Source: OLB7 sp966250335
GTDB lineage: Bacteria > Bacteroidota > Ignavibacteria > OLB7
DNA length: 64,000 nucleotides
Assembly (NCBI GenBank): GCA_966250335.1
Contig: CBINGZ010000008.1
Span: 62,001 to 126,000, forward strand
Direction: 5' to 3'
Part shown: piece by piece, positions 26,695 through 35,643 of the stretch
How the letters are laid out: the number at the start of each line of letters is the position of its first letter
How positions within the stretch are numbered: the stretch's first letter is position 1
The notes under the pieces: model-generated
Seen by the model: only the letters and a program-made list of their open reading frames with translations
What the model was told of the DNA's origin: nothing
The model's database searches: none
Position numbers and translations under genes: made by a program

Positions 26695-27423
26695 ATGATC
26701 ATCCAGAAGAACCGGAAGCAGATCACAGCGATCAGGCAGCAGGATCACGCGGCGTTCGCGGCCTTCCTGCTGGAGAACTGGTCCGACCACGGTTTTCCGT
26801 TCGACCCCGACCGCGAGAAGATCATCTTCGCAACAAGAGTCCACGACGACGGCTGGAAGGAGTACGACGATAACCCGAGGCTCGACCCGAAGACGAAGCT
26901 CCCGGTCGATTTTCTCCACGTCGACGTGGAGGAGACCTACGACATCTGGATGCGGGGATCAAAGATGTACATCGATCACGATCCTCTCATCGCCCTTCTC
27001 ATCACCCATCACGCCTACGCTCTCCACGAGAACGCGCACAAGCGCGACGGGGTCTGGAAGCGCTTCTTCGTGGAGCTCGCCCAGCAGCGCGCCGCCCTGC
27101 GCGATCAGCTCGGGCTGGTTCACAACCAGGTGGAACGGATCTACTCGTTCCTCAGAATGGCCGACTGGTTCTCGCTGAACTACTGTCTGGACCCGAAGCT
27201 CGGAGTGGATCGGAGCGAGAAGTATGCGGGATACACCGTGCGTCGCGAAGGGAACACGATGCAGTTCCGTCCCTACCCCTTCCATGCGCGGGAGCTGCAT
27301 TACAGGCTGCCGGTCTATCCGCTCGATAAATCGGGATACGAGGATCAGGCGGCGCTCCGGGCGGCCATGAAGAAGCCCGTGATCGAGGAGGTCACCATCA
27401 CGCCGCTGGAGCGGTGGGAATGA
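26695..27423 (+). CDS. DUF3891 family protein
   Basis: A 242-residue soluble protein. The pattern is MIIQKNRKQITAIRQQDHA followed by FATRVHDDGWKEYDDNPRLD, PVDFLHVDVEETYDIW and LLITHHAYALHENAHK. This matches DUF3891 as I know it; function is unknown. Repeated His/Asp motifs (HDDGW, HHAY, DHD) recall HD-domain metal sites, but no full HD signature is assigned. The ATG at 26695 was chosen over the in-frame TTG at 26683. Its stop overlaps the start of the thiamine pyrophosphokinase gene in an ATGA (27420-27423), so the two are translationally coupled. Confidence 0.82.
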   Translation: MIIQKNRKQITAIRQQDHAAFAAFLLENWSDHGFPFDPDREKIIFATRVHDDGWKEYDDNPRLDPKTKLPVDFLHVDVEETYDIWMRGSKMYIDHDPLIALLITHHAYALHENAHKRDGVWKRFFVELAQQRAALRDQLGLVHNQVERIYSFLRMADWFSLNYCLDPKLGVDRSEKYAGYTVRREGNTMQFRPYPFHARELHYRLPVYPLDKSGYEDQAALRAAMKKPVIEEVTITPLERWE

Positions 27424-28067
27424 TCGACCAGCCGACCGCGACCGACGGGACGCTGCTCGCCCTCGACGGCGACTTCCCCCCCACTCCCCTCATCCTCGAG
27501 CTTCGAAACCGCAGCCGCGCCCTTGTCGCCGCCGACGGCGCCGCACTCCGCCTGCTCGACCTGGGGATCGTCCCGGATGTCGCAATAGGAGATATGGATA
27601 CGACGGGAAGACGACGCGAGGAACTGACCCGCGCCGGTACCCTCGTGATCGAACTGGAGAGCCAGGAGTCGGGAGACTTCGAGAAGGCGCTCCGATGGTG
27701 CGTCGATCGCGGCGAGACCGAGGTCACGGTGATCGGCGCCTCCGGCGGAGAGTTCGACCACGCCCTCAACAACGTCTCGGTCCTCCTCAGGTTCTCCGGC
27801 ATGCTCCGGCTGCGGCTCGTCGACGGACGCTCCACGGCCGTGCTGGCAACCGACTCCGCGCGGATCGCAACGACCCAGGGGGACAAGGTGTCGATCATCC
27901 CCCTCCCTTCCGCCGTCCTCACCACGGAGGGGCTTCAGTGGGGACTGAACCGGGAGAGGCTGGAGATGGGGCTGCGCGAAGGGTGCTCGAACAGGGCGAC
28001 CGGGCCCCAGGTCACCGTCACGATCCATGAGGGCGCCGCCCTTCTCTTTCATTATCCCGGCGGGTGA
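27420..28067 (+). CDS. Thiamine pyrophosphokinase
   Basis: A 215-residue enzyme that transfers pyrophosphate from ATP to thiamine to give TPP. It has ALVAADGAALRLLDLG, PDVAIGDMDT (metal-binding Asp residues), SGDFEKALRWC and ASGGEFDHALNNVSVLL, the standard TPK catalytic blocks. A C-terminal TPK B1-binding-like beta region follows (KVSIIPLPSAVLTTEGLQW). The start ATG at 27420 overlaps the DUF3891 stop; a GTG at 27414 is less likely. No other thiamine gene is adjacent, but a YjbQ-family gene lies at 45981. No TPP riboswitch is seen upstream. Confidence 0.93.
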   Translation: MIDQPTATDGTLLALDGDFPPTPLILELRNRSRALVAADGAALRLLDLGIVPDVAIGDMDTTGRRREELTRAGTLVIELESQESGDFEKALRWCVDRGETEVTVIGASGGEFDHALNNVSVLLRFSGMLRLRLVDGRSTAVLATDSARIATTQGDKVSIIPLPSAVLTTEGLQWGLNRERLEMGLREGCSNRATGPQVTVTIHEGAALLFHYPGG

Positions 28068-28263
28068 AGGCCCCACGGGGGTCTCGGGCGGCCGGGAGAT
28101 TCGGCCGGGTGTTACGAAATATCCCTCTCCGGTGTCTATTTTAGTGGGCTTTCCGGAATAACAGCCTTGCGATAATCCACACCGAATCGGAAATTCCGCA
28201 CGAGCTGCTTCTCGTCCTCAATCTCTCACGTTCTTCCCTACACTCCTCATATTTCCTTCTACC

Positions 28264-30954
28264 ATGGGCAGATCACTACACACCTACAGAGGCGCGGTTC
28301 GCCTGTCGTTACCGCTCCTTCTGGCGCTGTTTCTGCTTGCGCCGGAAATGAGCGCGCAACGAAGCGGAATCCAGCGCCGCACCGTCTTCACATCGAGCAG
28401 CACGCCGGCCGCCAAGACCTCGGCCCGGACGATGAGCCTGCGGAGCAACGAGCGGACGGTGGTTCTCGACGTGAACCTCGCCGCGGTCCGTTCGGTCAAC
28501 GGGCCCGACCTCTACATCGGCGCGGTGCCGATCGCACCCGGCGTCACGGTCGACCTGGACCTGCACGAGTACACCGTGCTGGCCCCGGACGCCAGGATCA
28601 GCGCCACCGACGATAACGGTGAGTTCCCGGTGACCCCGACCGTCAAGATGTATCGCGGAAAGATCTCGGGGAACGATCAGAGCGACGTCTACCTCGCGTT
28701 CAGCAACACCGGCGTGCTCGGTTACGTGGTCCGGAACGAGAAGACCTACGAAATCTCCACCGATCTCAACACCCCCGTCGTCAACGACCGCATGAGCGCC
28801 ATGGCCTACCCGGTCGACGAGATCCAGGGCAACGTGGTCCGCTGCGGACTGAACGACAGGAACCTCAACTACTTCGAGAATCACGACACGCACGACAATG
28901 AAGTCGTCGAGAGCCCGAAGGGGGGCGCCCGCACGATGGAGGGTGACGTTCCCGACTCGATCAACTACTCGGTAAAGGGAGGTTACGACGGAGACCTGGA
29001 GTACTTCCAGCTCTTCGGCAACGAGACCGCCGCCCTCGACTACATGATCAGCGTGGCCGGCCAGGTCGGCGCCGTCTTCGAGCGCGACCTGCAGACCCAG
29101 ATCGTCATCTCCAGTTCGCACGTCTGGATGACCGCCGTCGAGCACCCCTACAAGGAGGCGACGGTGATGGATCTTGCGCTCGGCGAGGCGACGGGCCACT
29201 GGCAGAAGGACAAGGATAACATCTTCACGCGAGGCTTCATGCACGTGATGAGCGGCAAGCCGTGGGTGAACCCGATCGGTATCGCATGGCTGAACGTCAT
29301 GTGCGACAACGGCACCAGCTACAGCGCCATCACCTACAAGGATCCCGCCCGCGACCTCCGTGTCGTTGCGCATGAGATCGGCCACAACTTCGGCATGAAG
29401 CATACGCACGACTGCAGCTGGGGGGGCCCCGAGAGCGGCGCCATCGACCGCTGCGCTCCGGCCGAAGGGGGGAACTGCTTCACCGGCACCGAGCAGGTGG
29501 TCGGCACCATCATGAGCTACTGCTCGCAGAGCGACATGAAGTTCCACGACATCCAGCGCACCTGGATGATCGCCGAGATCAACAAGAACAAGTGCTTCGA
29601 GCAGGCCCGCGCCCTCACCGTCTACCCCCGCCGCGTGATCTTCCCGACGGCGGAGCTGAACATTCCCGACGACACGATCATGGTCTCGCTCCTCAGCAAC
29701 CGGAGCAAGGAAGAGGTGATCATCACCAAGTACGATCTGACCGGTAACGTCGATGCCTTCGAGTTCGAGGATGGCGCGCTGGACGTCCCCGACACGATCA
29801 AGCCGGGTGAGTCGAAGGATGTGAAGGTGATCTTCACCGCGAAGGTCGAGGGGAAGCCGCAGTTCATGAAGATGTTCATCTCGCACAACGGCCTCAACTT
29901 CATCAGCCAGGGCCCGATCCAGGTCGCGTTCGAGGGCTATGCCAAGAAGGACCGTCCCTTCCTCGAGCACCAGACGGGCGGCTCCGGCTCGATCGACTTC
30001 GGCGAGCAGCCGATCCTCCGACCGGTGCGTGATACGCTGGAGCGTCTCTTCTTCAACAACGGCACCGCCCCGCTGCATGCCACCGAGACGATGATCATCG
30101 GCAAGGACCAGTTCGACTTCAAGCTCCTGACCGGCTCGGCTCCCTTCTCTCTCGACGACGGAGCGGGACGCGACGGCGTGATCGAGTTCACACCGTCGTC
30201 GATCGGCTACAAGGAGGCTCTGCTGGTCACCACCAGCAACTCCAGCCGCGGCGAGATCGACACGCTCAAGCTCACCGGCATCGGAACGGCCGGCGGAGTG
30301 GGTGAAGGAGTGATCGACCTGCAGATCCGCTCCGGCGCGATCGATTTCGGCGAAACCGAGACACAGAAGTCGTACGATACCACGCTCTACAACTTCTACT
30401 ACAACGGCGGGACGATTCCGCTCCTCGTCTCCTTCTTCGTCCATCCCGATTCCGGCGTGTCGTACCAGGACTTCACGAGCAACAACCAGGGGAACCTGGA
30501 GATCGCGCCCGGCACGGGGGGTGATCTGGAGCTCTCGATCTTCTCGAATCGCTCCGGCGAAAAGCGGGGATATCTTATCGTGTCGGCATTCCCCTCCGAT
30601 GATCCTCTGAGCGACCCCGTCTCCTACTCCACGATCCCGCTCCTGGCGAACGCGAGCGGCATCAGCGCCGTGCCGGGCGAGCCCGGCAGTTCGGAGGGCA
30701 TAACAGTCTCGCCGAATCCCGCCGCCGGAGATATCGACGTATCGATCGCCCCTCTCAAGGGTGAGGATGGTATATCGTACAGACTGGAGATTGTCGACGT
30801 TGTCGGCAAGTCGGTCTACAGCGCAGACGGCCGATTCGAGGCCGACCGCTCGATCGAGCGTGTGAAGACCGAGGGCTGGGCCAACGGCACCTACTACGTC
30901 CGCATCACGACGGAGAAGGGAACGCGCACGTCGGCGGTGACGGTGAAGCGGTAA
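28264..30954 (+). CDS. Reprolysin-like zinc metalloprotease with T9SS sorting domain
   Basis: An 896-residue secreted protein. A signal peptide (about 1-31, ending APEMSA) is followed by a propeptide-like region. The M12B-like catalytic domain has the metzincin motif HEIGHNFGMKH near residue 370 with a Met-turn candidate in GTIMSYCS. ASH/choice-of-anchor D segments (about 570-740, e.g. SIDFGEQPILRPVRDT and AIDFGETETQKSYDTT) come next. It ends with a type IX type A sorting domain (VSPNPAAGDIDVSI to TSAVTVKR). All three zinc His are present, so it is probably an active protease at the cell surface or released. Start: ATG at 28264. It stands alone on the plus strand after 196 bases with no other gene. 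Confidence 0.92.
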   Translation: MGRSLHTYRGAVRLSLPLLLALFLLAPEMSAQRSGIQRRTVFTSSSTPAAKTSARTMSLRSNERTVVLDVNLAAVRSVNGPDLYIGAVPIAPGVTVDLDLHEYTVLAPDARISATDDNGEFPVTPTVKMYRGKISGNDQSDVYLAFSNTGVLGYVVRNEKTYEISTDLNTPVVNDRMSAMAYPVDEIQGNVVRCGLNDRNLNYFENHDTHDNEVVESPKGGARTMEGDVPDSINYSVKGGYDGDLEYFQLFGNETAALDYMISVAGQVGAVFERDLQTQIVISSSHVWMTAVEHPYKEATVMDLALGEATGHWQKDKDNIFTRGFMHVMSGKPWVNPIGIAWLNVMCDNGTSYSAITYKDPARDLRVVAHEIGHNFGMKHTHDCSWGGPESGAIDRCAPAEGGNCFTGTEQVVGTIMSYCSQSDMKFHDIQRTWMIAEINKNKCFEQARALTVYPRRVIFPTAELNIPDDTIMVSLLSNRSKEEVIITKYDLTGNVDAFEFEDGALDVPDTIKPGESKDVKVIFTAKVEGKPQFMKMFISHNGLNFISQGPIQVAFEGYAKKDRPFLEHQTGGSGSIDFGEQPILRPVRDTLERLFFNNGTAPLHATETMIIGKDQFDFKLLTGSAPFSLDDGAGRDGVIEFTPSSIGYKEALLVTTSNSSRGEIDTLKLTGIGTAGGVGEGVIDLQIRSGAIDFGETETQKSYDTTLYNFYYNGGTIPLLVSFFVHPDSGVSYQDFTSNNQGNLEIAPGTGGDLELSIFSNRSGEKRGYLIVSAFPSDDPLSDPVSYSTIPLLANASGISAVPGEPGSSEGITVSPNPAAGDIDVSIAPLKGEDGISYRLEIVDVVGKSVYSADGRFEADRSIERVKTEGWANGTYYVRITTEKGTRTSAVTVKR

Positions 30955-31001
30955 GGCTCCGGCCTTCTTCTTCAGGTTCGTCGCAACAAGGCAGTCATGA
31001 A

Positions 31002-31035
31002 AACGCCCTTCGGCTCAAACGAGTCGAAGGGCGTT
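31002..31035. terminator. Bidirectional terminator-like hairpin
   Basis: A 15-base stem (31002-31016 with 31021-31035, one G-T pair) and AAAC loop lie between two convergent genes. The minus-strand reading is followed by TTTTC, so it best serves the LVIVD-repeat gene. It may also stop readthrough from the metalloprotease gene. Confidence 0.7.
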
Positions 31036-31064
31036 CCGTTGAAGGAAGATCGTATTGCGTACGA

Positions 31065-32165
31065 CTACGGTATCGCACTGAACCTCCGCAGCTGGCTCAG
31101 GTCGCTTGCATCGTAGAGATAATACCCCGACTCGGCGGTGACCACCAGGAGATTATCCCGCAGGATTACATCGTAGGGAGTAAGATCCGTGAGGATCGAT
31201 ACGGGGGGAGTCGGCCTGGTTGCGTCGATGAGCTTGAGTCCCTGCGAGCCGTCGCAGACCAGCACGCGGCCGTCGCGTACCGTAAGCCCGTACGGGCCGC
31301 TCAGTTCGACCGTGCGGATGAGACGGGGATTCTTGATGTCGCTGATGTCGATGATATCGAGCTGGTTCGTGTATCCGCCGCATACGGTGCCGCCGCGGAG
31401 CGTGACGTAGGCGAGATTCCCCTCGACGACCACCGGATCGCAGCTCCGGACATGGGTGAACTCGGAGACGTATTTCGGCTCCTCGGCGTCATGAATATCG
31501 TAGATGTACATTCCGCTCTGCCCGCCGATGAAGAGATTCGTGCCGCTGGGGAAGATCGTCTCGATCTGCCAGCCGATATCGACGGCGTTCTTGTAGCGCG
31601 GTCTGGCCGGATCGCTGATGTCGAACACCGTCAGCTGGCTCACGTCGACGCAGTAGAGATAATCCCCCACGATGACGAACCGGGCCATCGAGCCCCCCTG
31701 TCCACCCCTCTCAGCGGCGTCGTTCCCTCTGGTGGGCTCGGACATCGCGACCGGACTCTCGTCCGAGCAGCCGCCGCATCCGGAGGCTCCCCCCACCTCC
31801 ACGACGTCATTCCCCTCCCAGTAACCGTAGTAGGGTCTGTTGAAGACACGCTTGATGGTGTCGAGCGCCCTGGGGCTCGCGATGTTTGAAATATCGTAGA
31901 TAACCAGATCGGTTCCCCGGTCGGCGTACATGTAGTCGCCGGTCGCGGCGACGTCGTTGTTCCCCTCGATCGCGATCGTGGAGACGTTCCGGGGGTTGGC
32001 GGGGCTCGATATATCGTAAAAACGAATATTCTTCCCCGGCGTGGTCCGGATCAGCGTGTTGCCGATAAGGTAGATCTTCGAAATCTCGTCCGATTGCTGC
32101 CGGGTGGTGTACCCGAACGACAGAAAGACGAGCGCAAGCAGCAGAAGATAGGAGGTGCGATTCAT
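31065..32165 (-). CDS. LVIVD-repeat beta-propeller protein
   Basis: A 366-residue exported protein with a signal peptide (MNRTSYLLLLALVFLSFG). At least six LVIVD-type repeats of about 42 residues follow, each with a strand pattern such as DLVIYDISNIASPRALDTI, QLTVFDISDPARPRY, GMYIYDIHDAEEPKYVSEF and QLDIIDISDIKNPRLIRTV. The family is thought to form a surface beta-propeller. An insert near 125-150 contains a Cys-rich GCGGCSDE and a Gly/Glu-rich stretch, unlike the repeats. The function is unknown. The ATG at 32165 is chosen because it starts the signal peptide; the longer frame runs through noncoding sequence. Confidence 0.85.
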   Translation of the reverse strand: MNRTSYLLLLALVFLSFGYTTRQQSDEISKIYLIGNTLIRTTPGKNIRFYDISSPANPRNVSTIAIEGNNDVAATGDYMYADRGTDLVIYDISNIASPRALDTIKRVFNRPYYGYWEGNDVVEVGGASGCGGCSDESPVAMSEPTRGNDAAERGGQGGSMARFVIVGDYLYCVDVSQLTVFDISDPARPRYKNAVDIGWQIETIFPSGTNLFIGGQSGMYIYDIHDAEEPKYVSEFTHVRSCDPVVVEGNLAYVTLRGGTVCGGYTNQLDIIDISDIKNPRLIRTVELSGPYGLTVRDGRVLVCDGSQGLKLIDATRPTPPVSILTDLTPYDVILRDNLLVVTAESGYYLYDASDLSQLRRFSAIP

Positions 32166-32433
32166 ACCGATACTCCGGTTTGACGATGACAGGCTGCGGA
32201 TCAGCACCATGACACGGCATCGAACGTTTAGTAACGCCCGCCCCCGACACTTTTTTGATGAGGGCGACGCCGTACGGAGAAGAGCCGCGACGGGAGATTG
32301 TAGTTGCATCTGCGATCGTTTGCTCGTATCGTTGGCCCTTCGGCAGAGATGCGGCTGCGGCTCGAGCGGTCGCGGCCGGTCCGGTCGGGGCCTGGACGCT
32401 GCATCAACAAACACCAGTTTATATCGACCACGA

Positions 32434-33417
32434 ATGAAGTACCGCGTTGCGTATCTGCTCCCCTTACTGGCGCTTGCCGCCGGCTGCACCAACGATCCCG
32501 GGTTTCCGGAAAAGGCGATCACGGTTACGGTGAAGGGCCTTCCCTCGCTCGGATCGAGCGCCGACTACCAGATCTGGTTCAGCTACCCGGAAGAGGACCG
32601 GACGAACATCAAGGGACCGTCGGTGAACCACGGCAATCAGTCGTACTTCACGGTGGGAAGATTCCGCGTCGACGCGAACGGGGCTCTTGTCGCGCCCGAC
32701 GGCGGGGCCGCGCTTTTCAACATCCCGTCCGGATACAACCCCGGTCTGATCACCGACGCCATCCTGACGATCGAGGCGACCGGCACGGAGGATTCGATCC
32801 CCGGCCCCCGCATCCTGGGCGGGGTCTTCACCGGCACGGAGGCACAGGCGAGAACGAAGATGGAACTGACCGGTTCCGATGCGTTCGGCTCCGCCCTTGC
32901 GCTCGATTCCACCTTCCGCCCCATCTTCCTCGACACCCCGACCTCGGCGGCGACCGACGACTTCAACCGCGGCATCTGGTTCGGCATCGACCTGAGCGGG
33001 ACGATCGCCGAAAGCCTGCTGCTGCCGGAACTGCCGGTCTCGGACGACAATCCCGACTGGATCTACGAGACATGGCTGGTCCGGAGCCAGGGAGGGGCCG
33101 ACGAATATATCTCCATGGGACAGTTCCGTCACTCCGGCAAGGCCGACTCGAACGGTGCCGGACCGAACGCCGGACCGGACCTTCAGAACGCCTACTCGCT
33201 CCCCGGGGAGGATTTCGTGACCTCGTCGCCGGCACGCGCCCTGAACGACGGCTCCTACAGCGTGGTCGTCTCTCTGCAGCCTTCCATACTCAACGTCCCC
33301 CGTCCGGTCATCCCGCTCTTCGGAAGCGCCAAGATCCCCGCCGCCGCAAAGCGTCGTGAGACGATACCTCTTACCGCGACGGCGGCTCCGGGCATGGAGA
33401 TCGTGGTTGACAGGTAG
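32434..33417 (+). CDS. Lipoprotein, function unknown
   Basis: A 327-residue protein with a lipoprotein signal (MKYRVAYLLPLLALAAGC; Cys18 in LAAGC). The rest is a mainly beta, Gly/Pro/Asp-rich domain. One region (IYETWLVRSQGGADEYISMG, about 210-229) is like that in proteins of the anti-sigma-K group, but no cytosolic zinc-finger part exists here. I do not claim a family. Its 3' end overlaps the next gene by about 11 bases, so they are cotranscribed. The start is the ATG at 32434; the longer open frame upstream is not coding-like. Confidence 0.8.
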   Translation: MKYRVAYLLPLLALAAGCTNDPGFPEKAITVTVKGLPSLGSSADYQIWFSYPEEDRTNIKGPSVNHGNQSYFTVGRFRVDANGALVAPDGGAALFNIPSGYNPGLITDAILTIEATGTEDSIPGPRILGGVFTGTEAQARTKMELTGSDAFGSALALDSTFRPIFLDTPTSAATDDFNRGIWFGIDLSGTIAESLLLPELPVSDDNPDWIYETWLVRSQGGADEYISMGQFRHSGKADSNGAGPNAGPDLQNAYSLPGEDFVTSSPARALNDGSYSVVVSLQPSILNVPRPVIPLFGSAKIPAAAKRRETIPLTATAAPGMEIVVDR

Positions 33418-35521
33418 GATCACGATAACGATCGTGACCTTCCTTCTGCTCATCTCCGCCGGCGCCCGGCAGGGGATCGCACAGGAGTTCGACAGGACCG
33501 TGGCCCCCTTTCCCGTGTTCGATGAGGCGGGGAACCTGCTCGGTTCCCCCTTCGCGGGAGGACTGCTCGAACCGCGTATCGGTCTGAGAGATTTCGACCG
33601 CGACGGCCGACCCGACCTCTTCACACTGAATCCCGATTTCCGGCTCCGCGCCTACAGAAACGTGGCGGGATCGGGATTCGTCAGGGTCTTTCCCTCCCCC
33701 TACGATCCTCTCCCGATCCGGAACTGGTTCCGGTTCGCCGATATCGACGCCGACGGGGACGACGATCTCTTCACGGGGGGATCGATCTCCGAGGTGCTTT
33801 TATATCGCAATCTCAACTCGCAGTCCGATCCGTCGTTCGCCCGGGTTCCCGACACGTTGCGCGGGGCCGACGGACAGCTCATCATCACGCAGCTTGAGAC
33901 GGTCCCCTCTCTCGTCGACATTGACGCCGACGGTGACCTCGACTACCTGATGGGGAACGTGGCGGGGGATATCTCGTTCTACGAGAACACCGGATCTCCC
34001 CAGGAGGCACGGTTCACCTTCAGAACATCGCGATTCGAGGATATCCTGGTGATCTCCGGCGGAAGCACGAACAAGCCGGGACGCTCCACATCACGGTCGG
34101 AACGGCACGGCGCCAGCGTCTTCGGCTTCGGCGATATCGACGCCGACTCGGATTACGATCTTCTGTTCGGCGATTTCTTCACACGCCGCCTGCTCCTGTT
34201 CCATAATATCGGAAGAGCGACACGCCCCGATTTCAGCATGAGCCGCCTCGACACGGCCTTCAGGCCGACCGGAGACGACGTGGAGAGCGAGGGCTTCAAC
34301 CAGGCGGAAACCGGCGACGTCGACATCGACGGCGATCAGGATGTCCTCGTCTCCTCCCTCTACCCGAACGCCACGGCGCAGCCGATCATCCTCTACACCA
34401 ATACCGGCACGCCCACGGGGCCGGTCCACAGACGCTCCCCGGTCAACGTCACGGGGGAGCTGGACGAGGGGACGTTCGCCGCTCCGGTCGCGATCGACGA
34501 CGCGCTCCGCTCAGGCGTGCTGATAGGCTCCGCCAGCGTCACCTCCGAGGCGACGATCGGCACCGTGGCCTACTTCAGCTCACGCACGGTCGACGGAAGG
34601 ACGGAATGGCGGAAGGTCGAGACGTTCGGCATCCCCGGCTGGGGACGGATCTCCCCTGCGACCGGCGATCTTGACGGCGACGGGATCATGGAGGTCGTCA
34701 TCGGAGGAACCGGCAGTCAGGAGAAGATGAAGATCATGAAGTTCGAGGGAAGCCGCCTTGTGGATGCCCCCTGGACAATCGACGACTTCACGGGGATCAA
34801 CAGAAACACCTCTCCCACGCTGGGCGATCTTGACGGCGACGGCGACCTGGACCTGATAACGGGGGCGGAGAACGGCGGGATCTTCTACTTTGAGAATATC
34901 GGAACACGTCTGGCGCCGCAGTTCGTCCGCGCCGACCCGCCCGCGCCGTTCGTCGGATTCAGAGCGGGACGGGATTCGGCCCCGCGACTCTTCGATCTGG
35001 AGGGCGACGGCGACCTGGACCTGATGATCGGCAACCGCAACGGCGGAGCCCTCGGCGGCCGGCAGTCGGACGGCGTCCGGTTCTTCCTGAACGAGAACGG
35101 AACGTTCGCCACAAGCGACGCCTACCGCGACATCGACCGCCCCGACAGAACCGTTCCCGCCCCGATGATGCTCGATCTCGCCGAAGGGCGGATGCTCTTT
35201 CTGGGCACCGAGGCAGGGGGGATCGAGGCGTACGGAGCGGCCGTCCGGAGCGATGTGACAGGTCCCGAGGCCGGACCCGGAAGCGCCGTCGCGCGCCCTT
35301 CCCTCCTCACCTCCGGGAACCTGAGGTTCACCGTCGAGGCGCCCGATCTCGACGACGAGATCACGATCGTCGACGCAACGGGACGCCGGGTCGGTTTTCA
35401 CGTTCTGGAGACCGGCCCCCATGCGACGGTCATGGAGCTGACCGGCCGGCCGGCCGCCGGCGCCTACTTCTGCCGCTGGTCGGGGGGACGGCGGTCGATC
35501 ACGATCATGGTGATCCCCTGA
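33407..35521 (+). CDS. FG-GAP/VCBS-repeat secreted protein
   Basis: A 704-residue exported protein with calcium-binding type repeats: RDFDRDGRPDLFTL, ADIDADGDDDLFTGG, VDIDADGDLDYLMGN, GDIDADSDYDLLFGD, GDLDGDGDLDLITGA. These form FG-GAP beta-propeller blades that recur through about residues 50-560. The C-terminus (VEAPDLDDEITIVDATGRR to SITIMVIP) looks like a divergent type IX sorting domain. The start is not an ATG: the TTG at 33407, in MTGRITITIVTFLLLISAGA, gives a good signal peptide and has GGAG 7 bases upstream. A GTG at 33356 or 33434 is possible. It overlaps the preceding lipoprotein gene. It is probably a surface protein; the ligand is unknown. Confidence 0.85.
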   Translation: MTGRITITIVTFLLLISAGARQGIAQEFDRTVAPFPVFDEAGNLLGSPFAGGLLEPRIGLRDFDRDGRPDLFTLNPDFRLRAYRNVAGSGFVRVFPSPYDPLPIRNWFRFADIDADGDDDLFTGGSISEVLLYRNLNSQSDPSFARVPDTLRGADGQLIITQLETVPSLVDIDADGDLDYLMGNVAGDISFYENTGSPQEARFTFRTSRFEDILVISGGSTNKPGRSTSRSERHGASVFGFGDIDADSDYDLLFGDFFTRRLLLFHNIGRATRPDFSMSRLDTAFRPTGDDVESEGFNQAETGDVDIDGDQDVLVSSLYPNATAQPIILYTNTGTPTGPVHRRSPVNVTGELDEGTFAAPVAIDDALRSGVLIGSASVTSEATIGTVAYFSSRTVDGRTEWRKVETFGIPGWGRISPATGDLDGDGIMEVVIGGTGSQEKMKIMKFEGSRLVDAPWTIDDFTGINRNTSPTLGDLDGDGDLDLITGAENGGIFYFENIGTRLAPQFVRADPPAPFVGFRAGRDSAPRLFDLEGDGDLDLMIGNRNGGALGGRQSDGVRFFLNENGTFATSDAYRDIDRPDRTVPAPMMLDLAEGRMLFLGTEAGGIEAYGAAVRSDVTGPEAGPGSAVARPSLLTSGNLRFTVEAPDLDDEITIVDATGRRVGFHVLETGPHATVMELTGRPAAGAYFCRWSGGRRSITIMVIP

Positions 35522-35643
35522 TCCTTAAATTTTTTTTCCCGCCGACCGGAACTTCAGGGAACATCCCCACGGGGGATTCGTCAAGATTCGCAGACAGGAA
35601 ATATCATATCGACCGATACGCTCACGATAAACGTATTCAAGCC

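Noticed and set aside
28309..30444. Minus-strand open frame of 711 codons
   Set aside because: It is entirely antisense to the metalloprotease gene, which has a signal peptide, zinc motif and sorting domain. The composition is typical of a codon-phase shadow.
35513..35540. Terminator after the FG-GAP gene
   Set aside because: There is an eight-T run, but only a 4-base stem (GATC...GATC) before it, so a hairpin terminator is not convincing.
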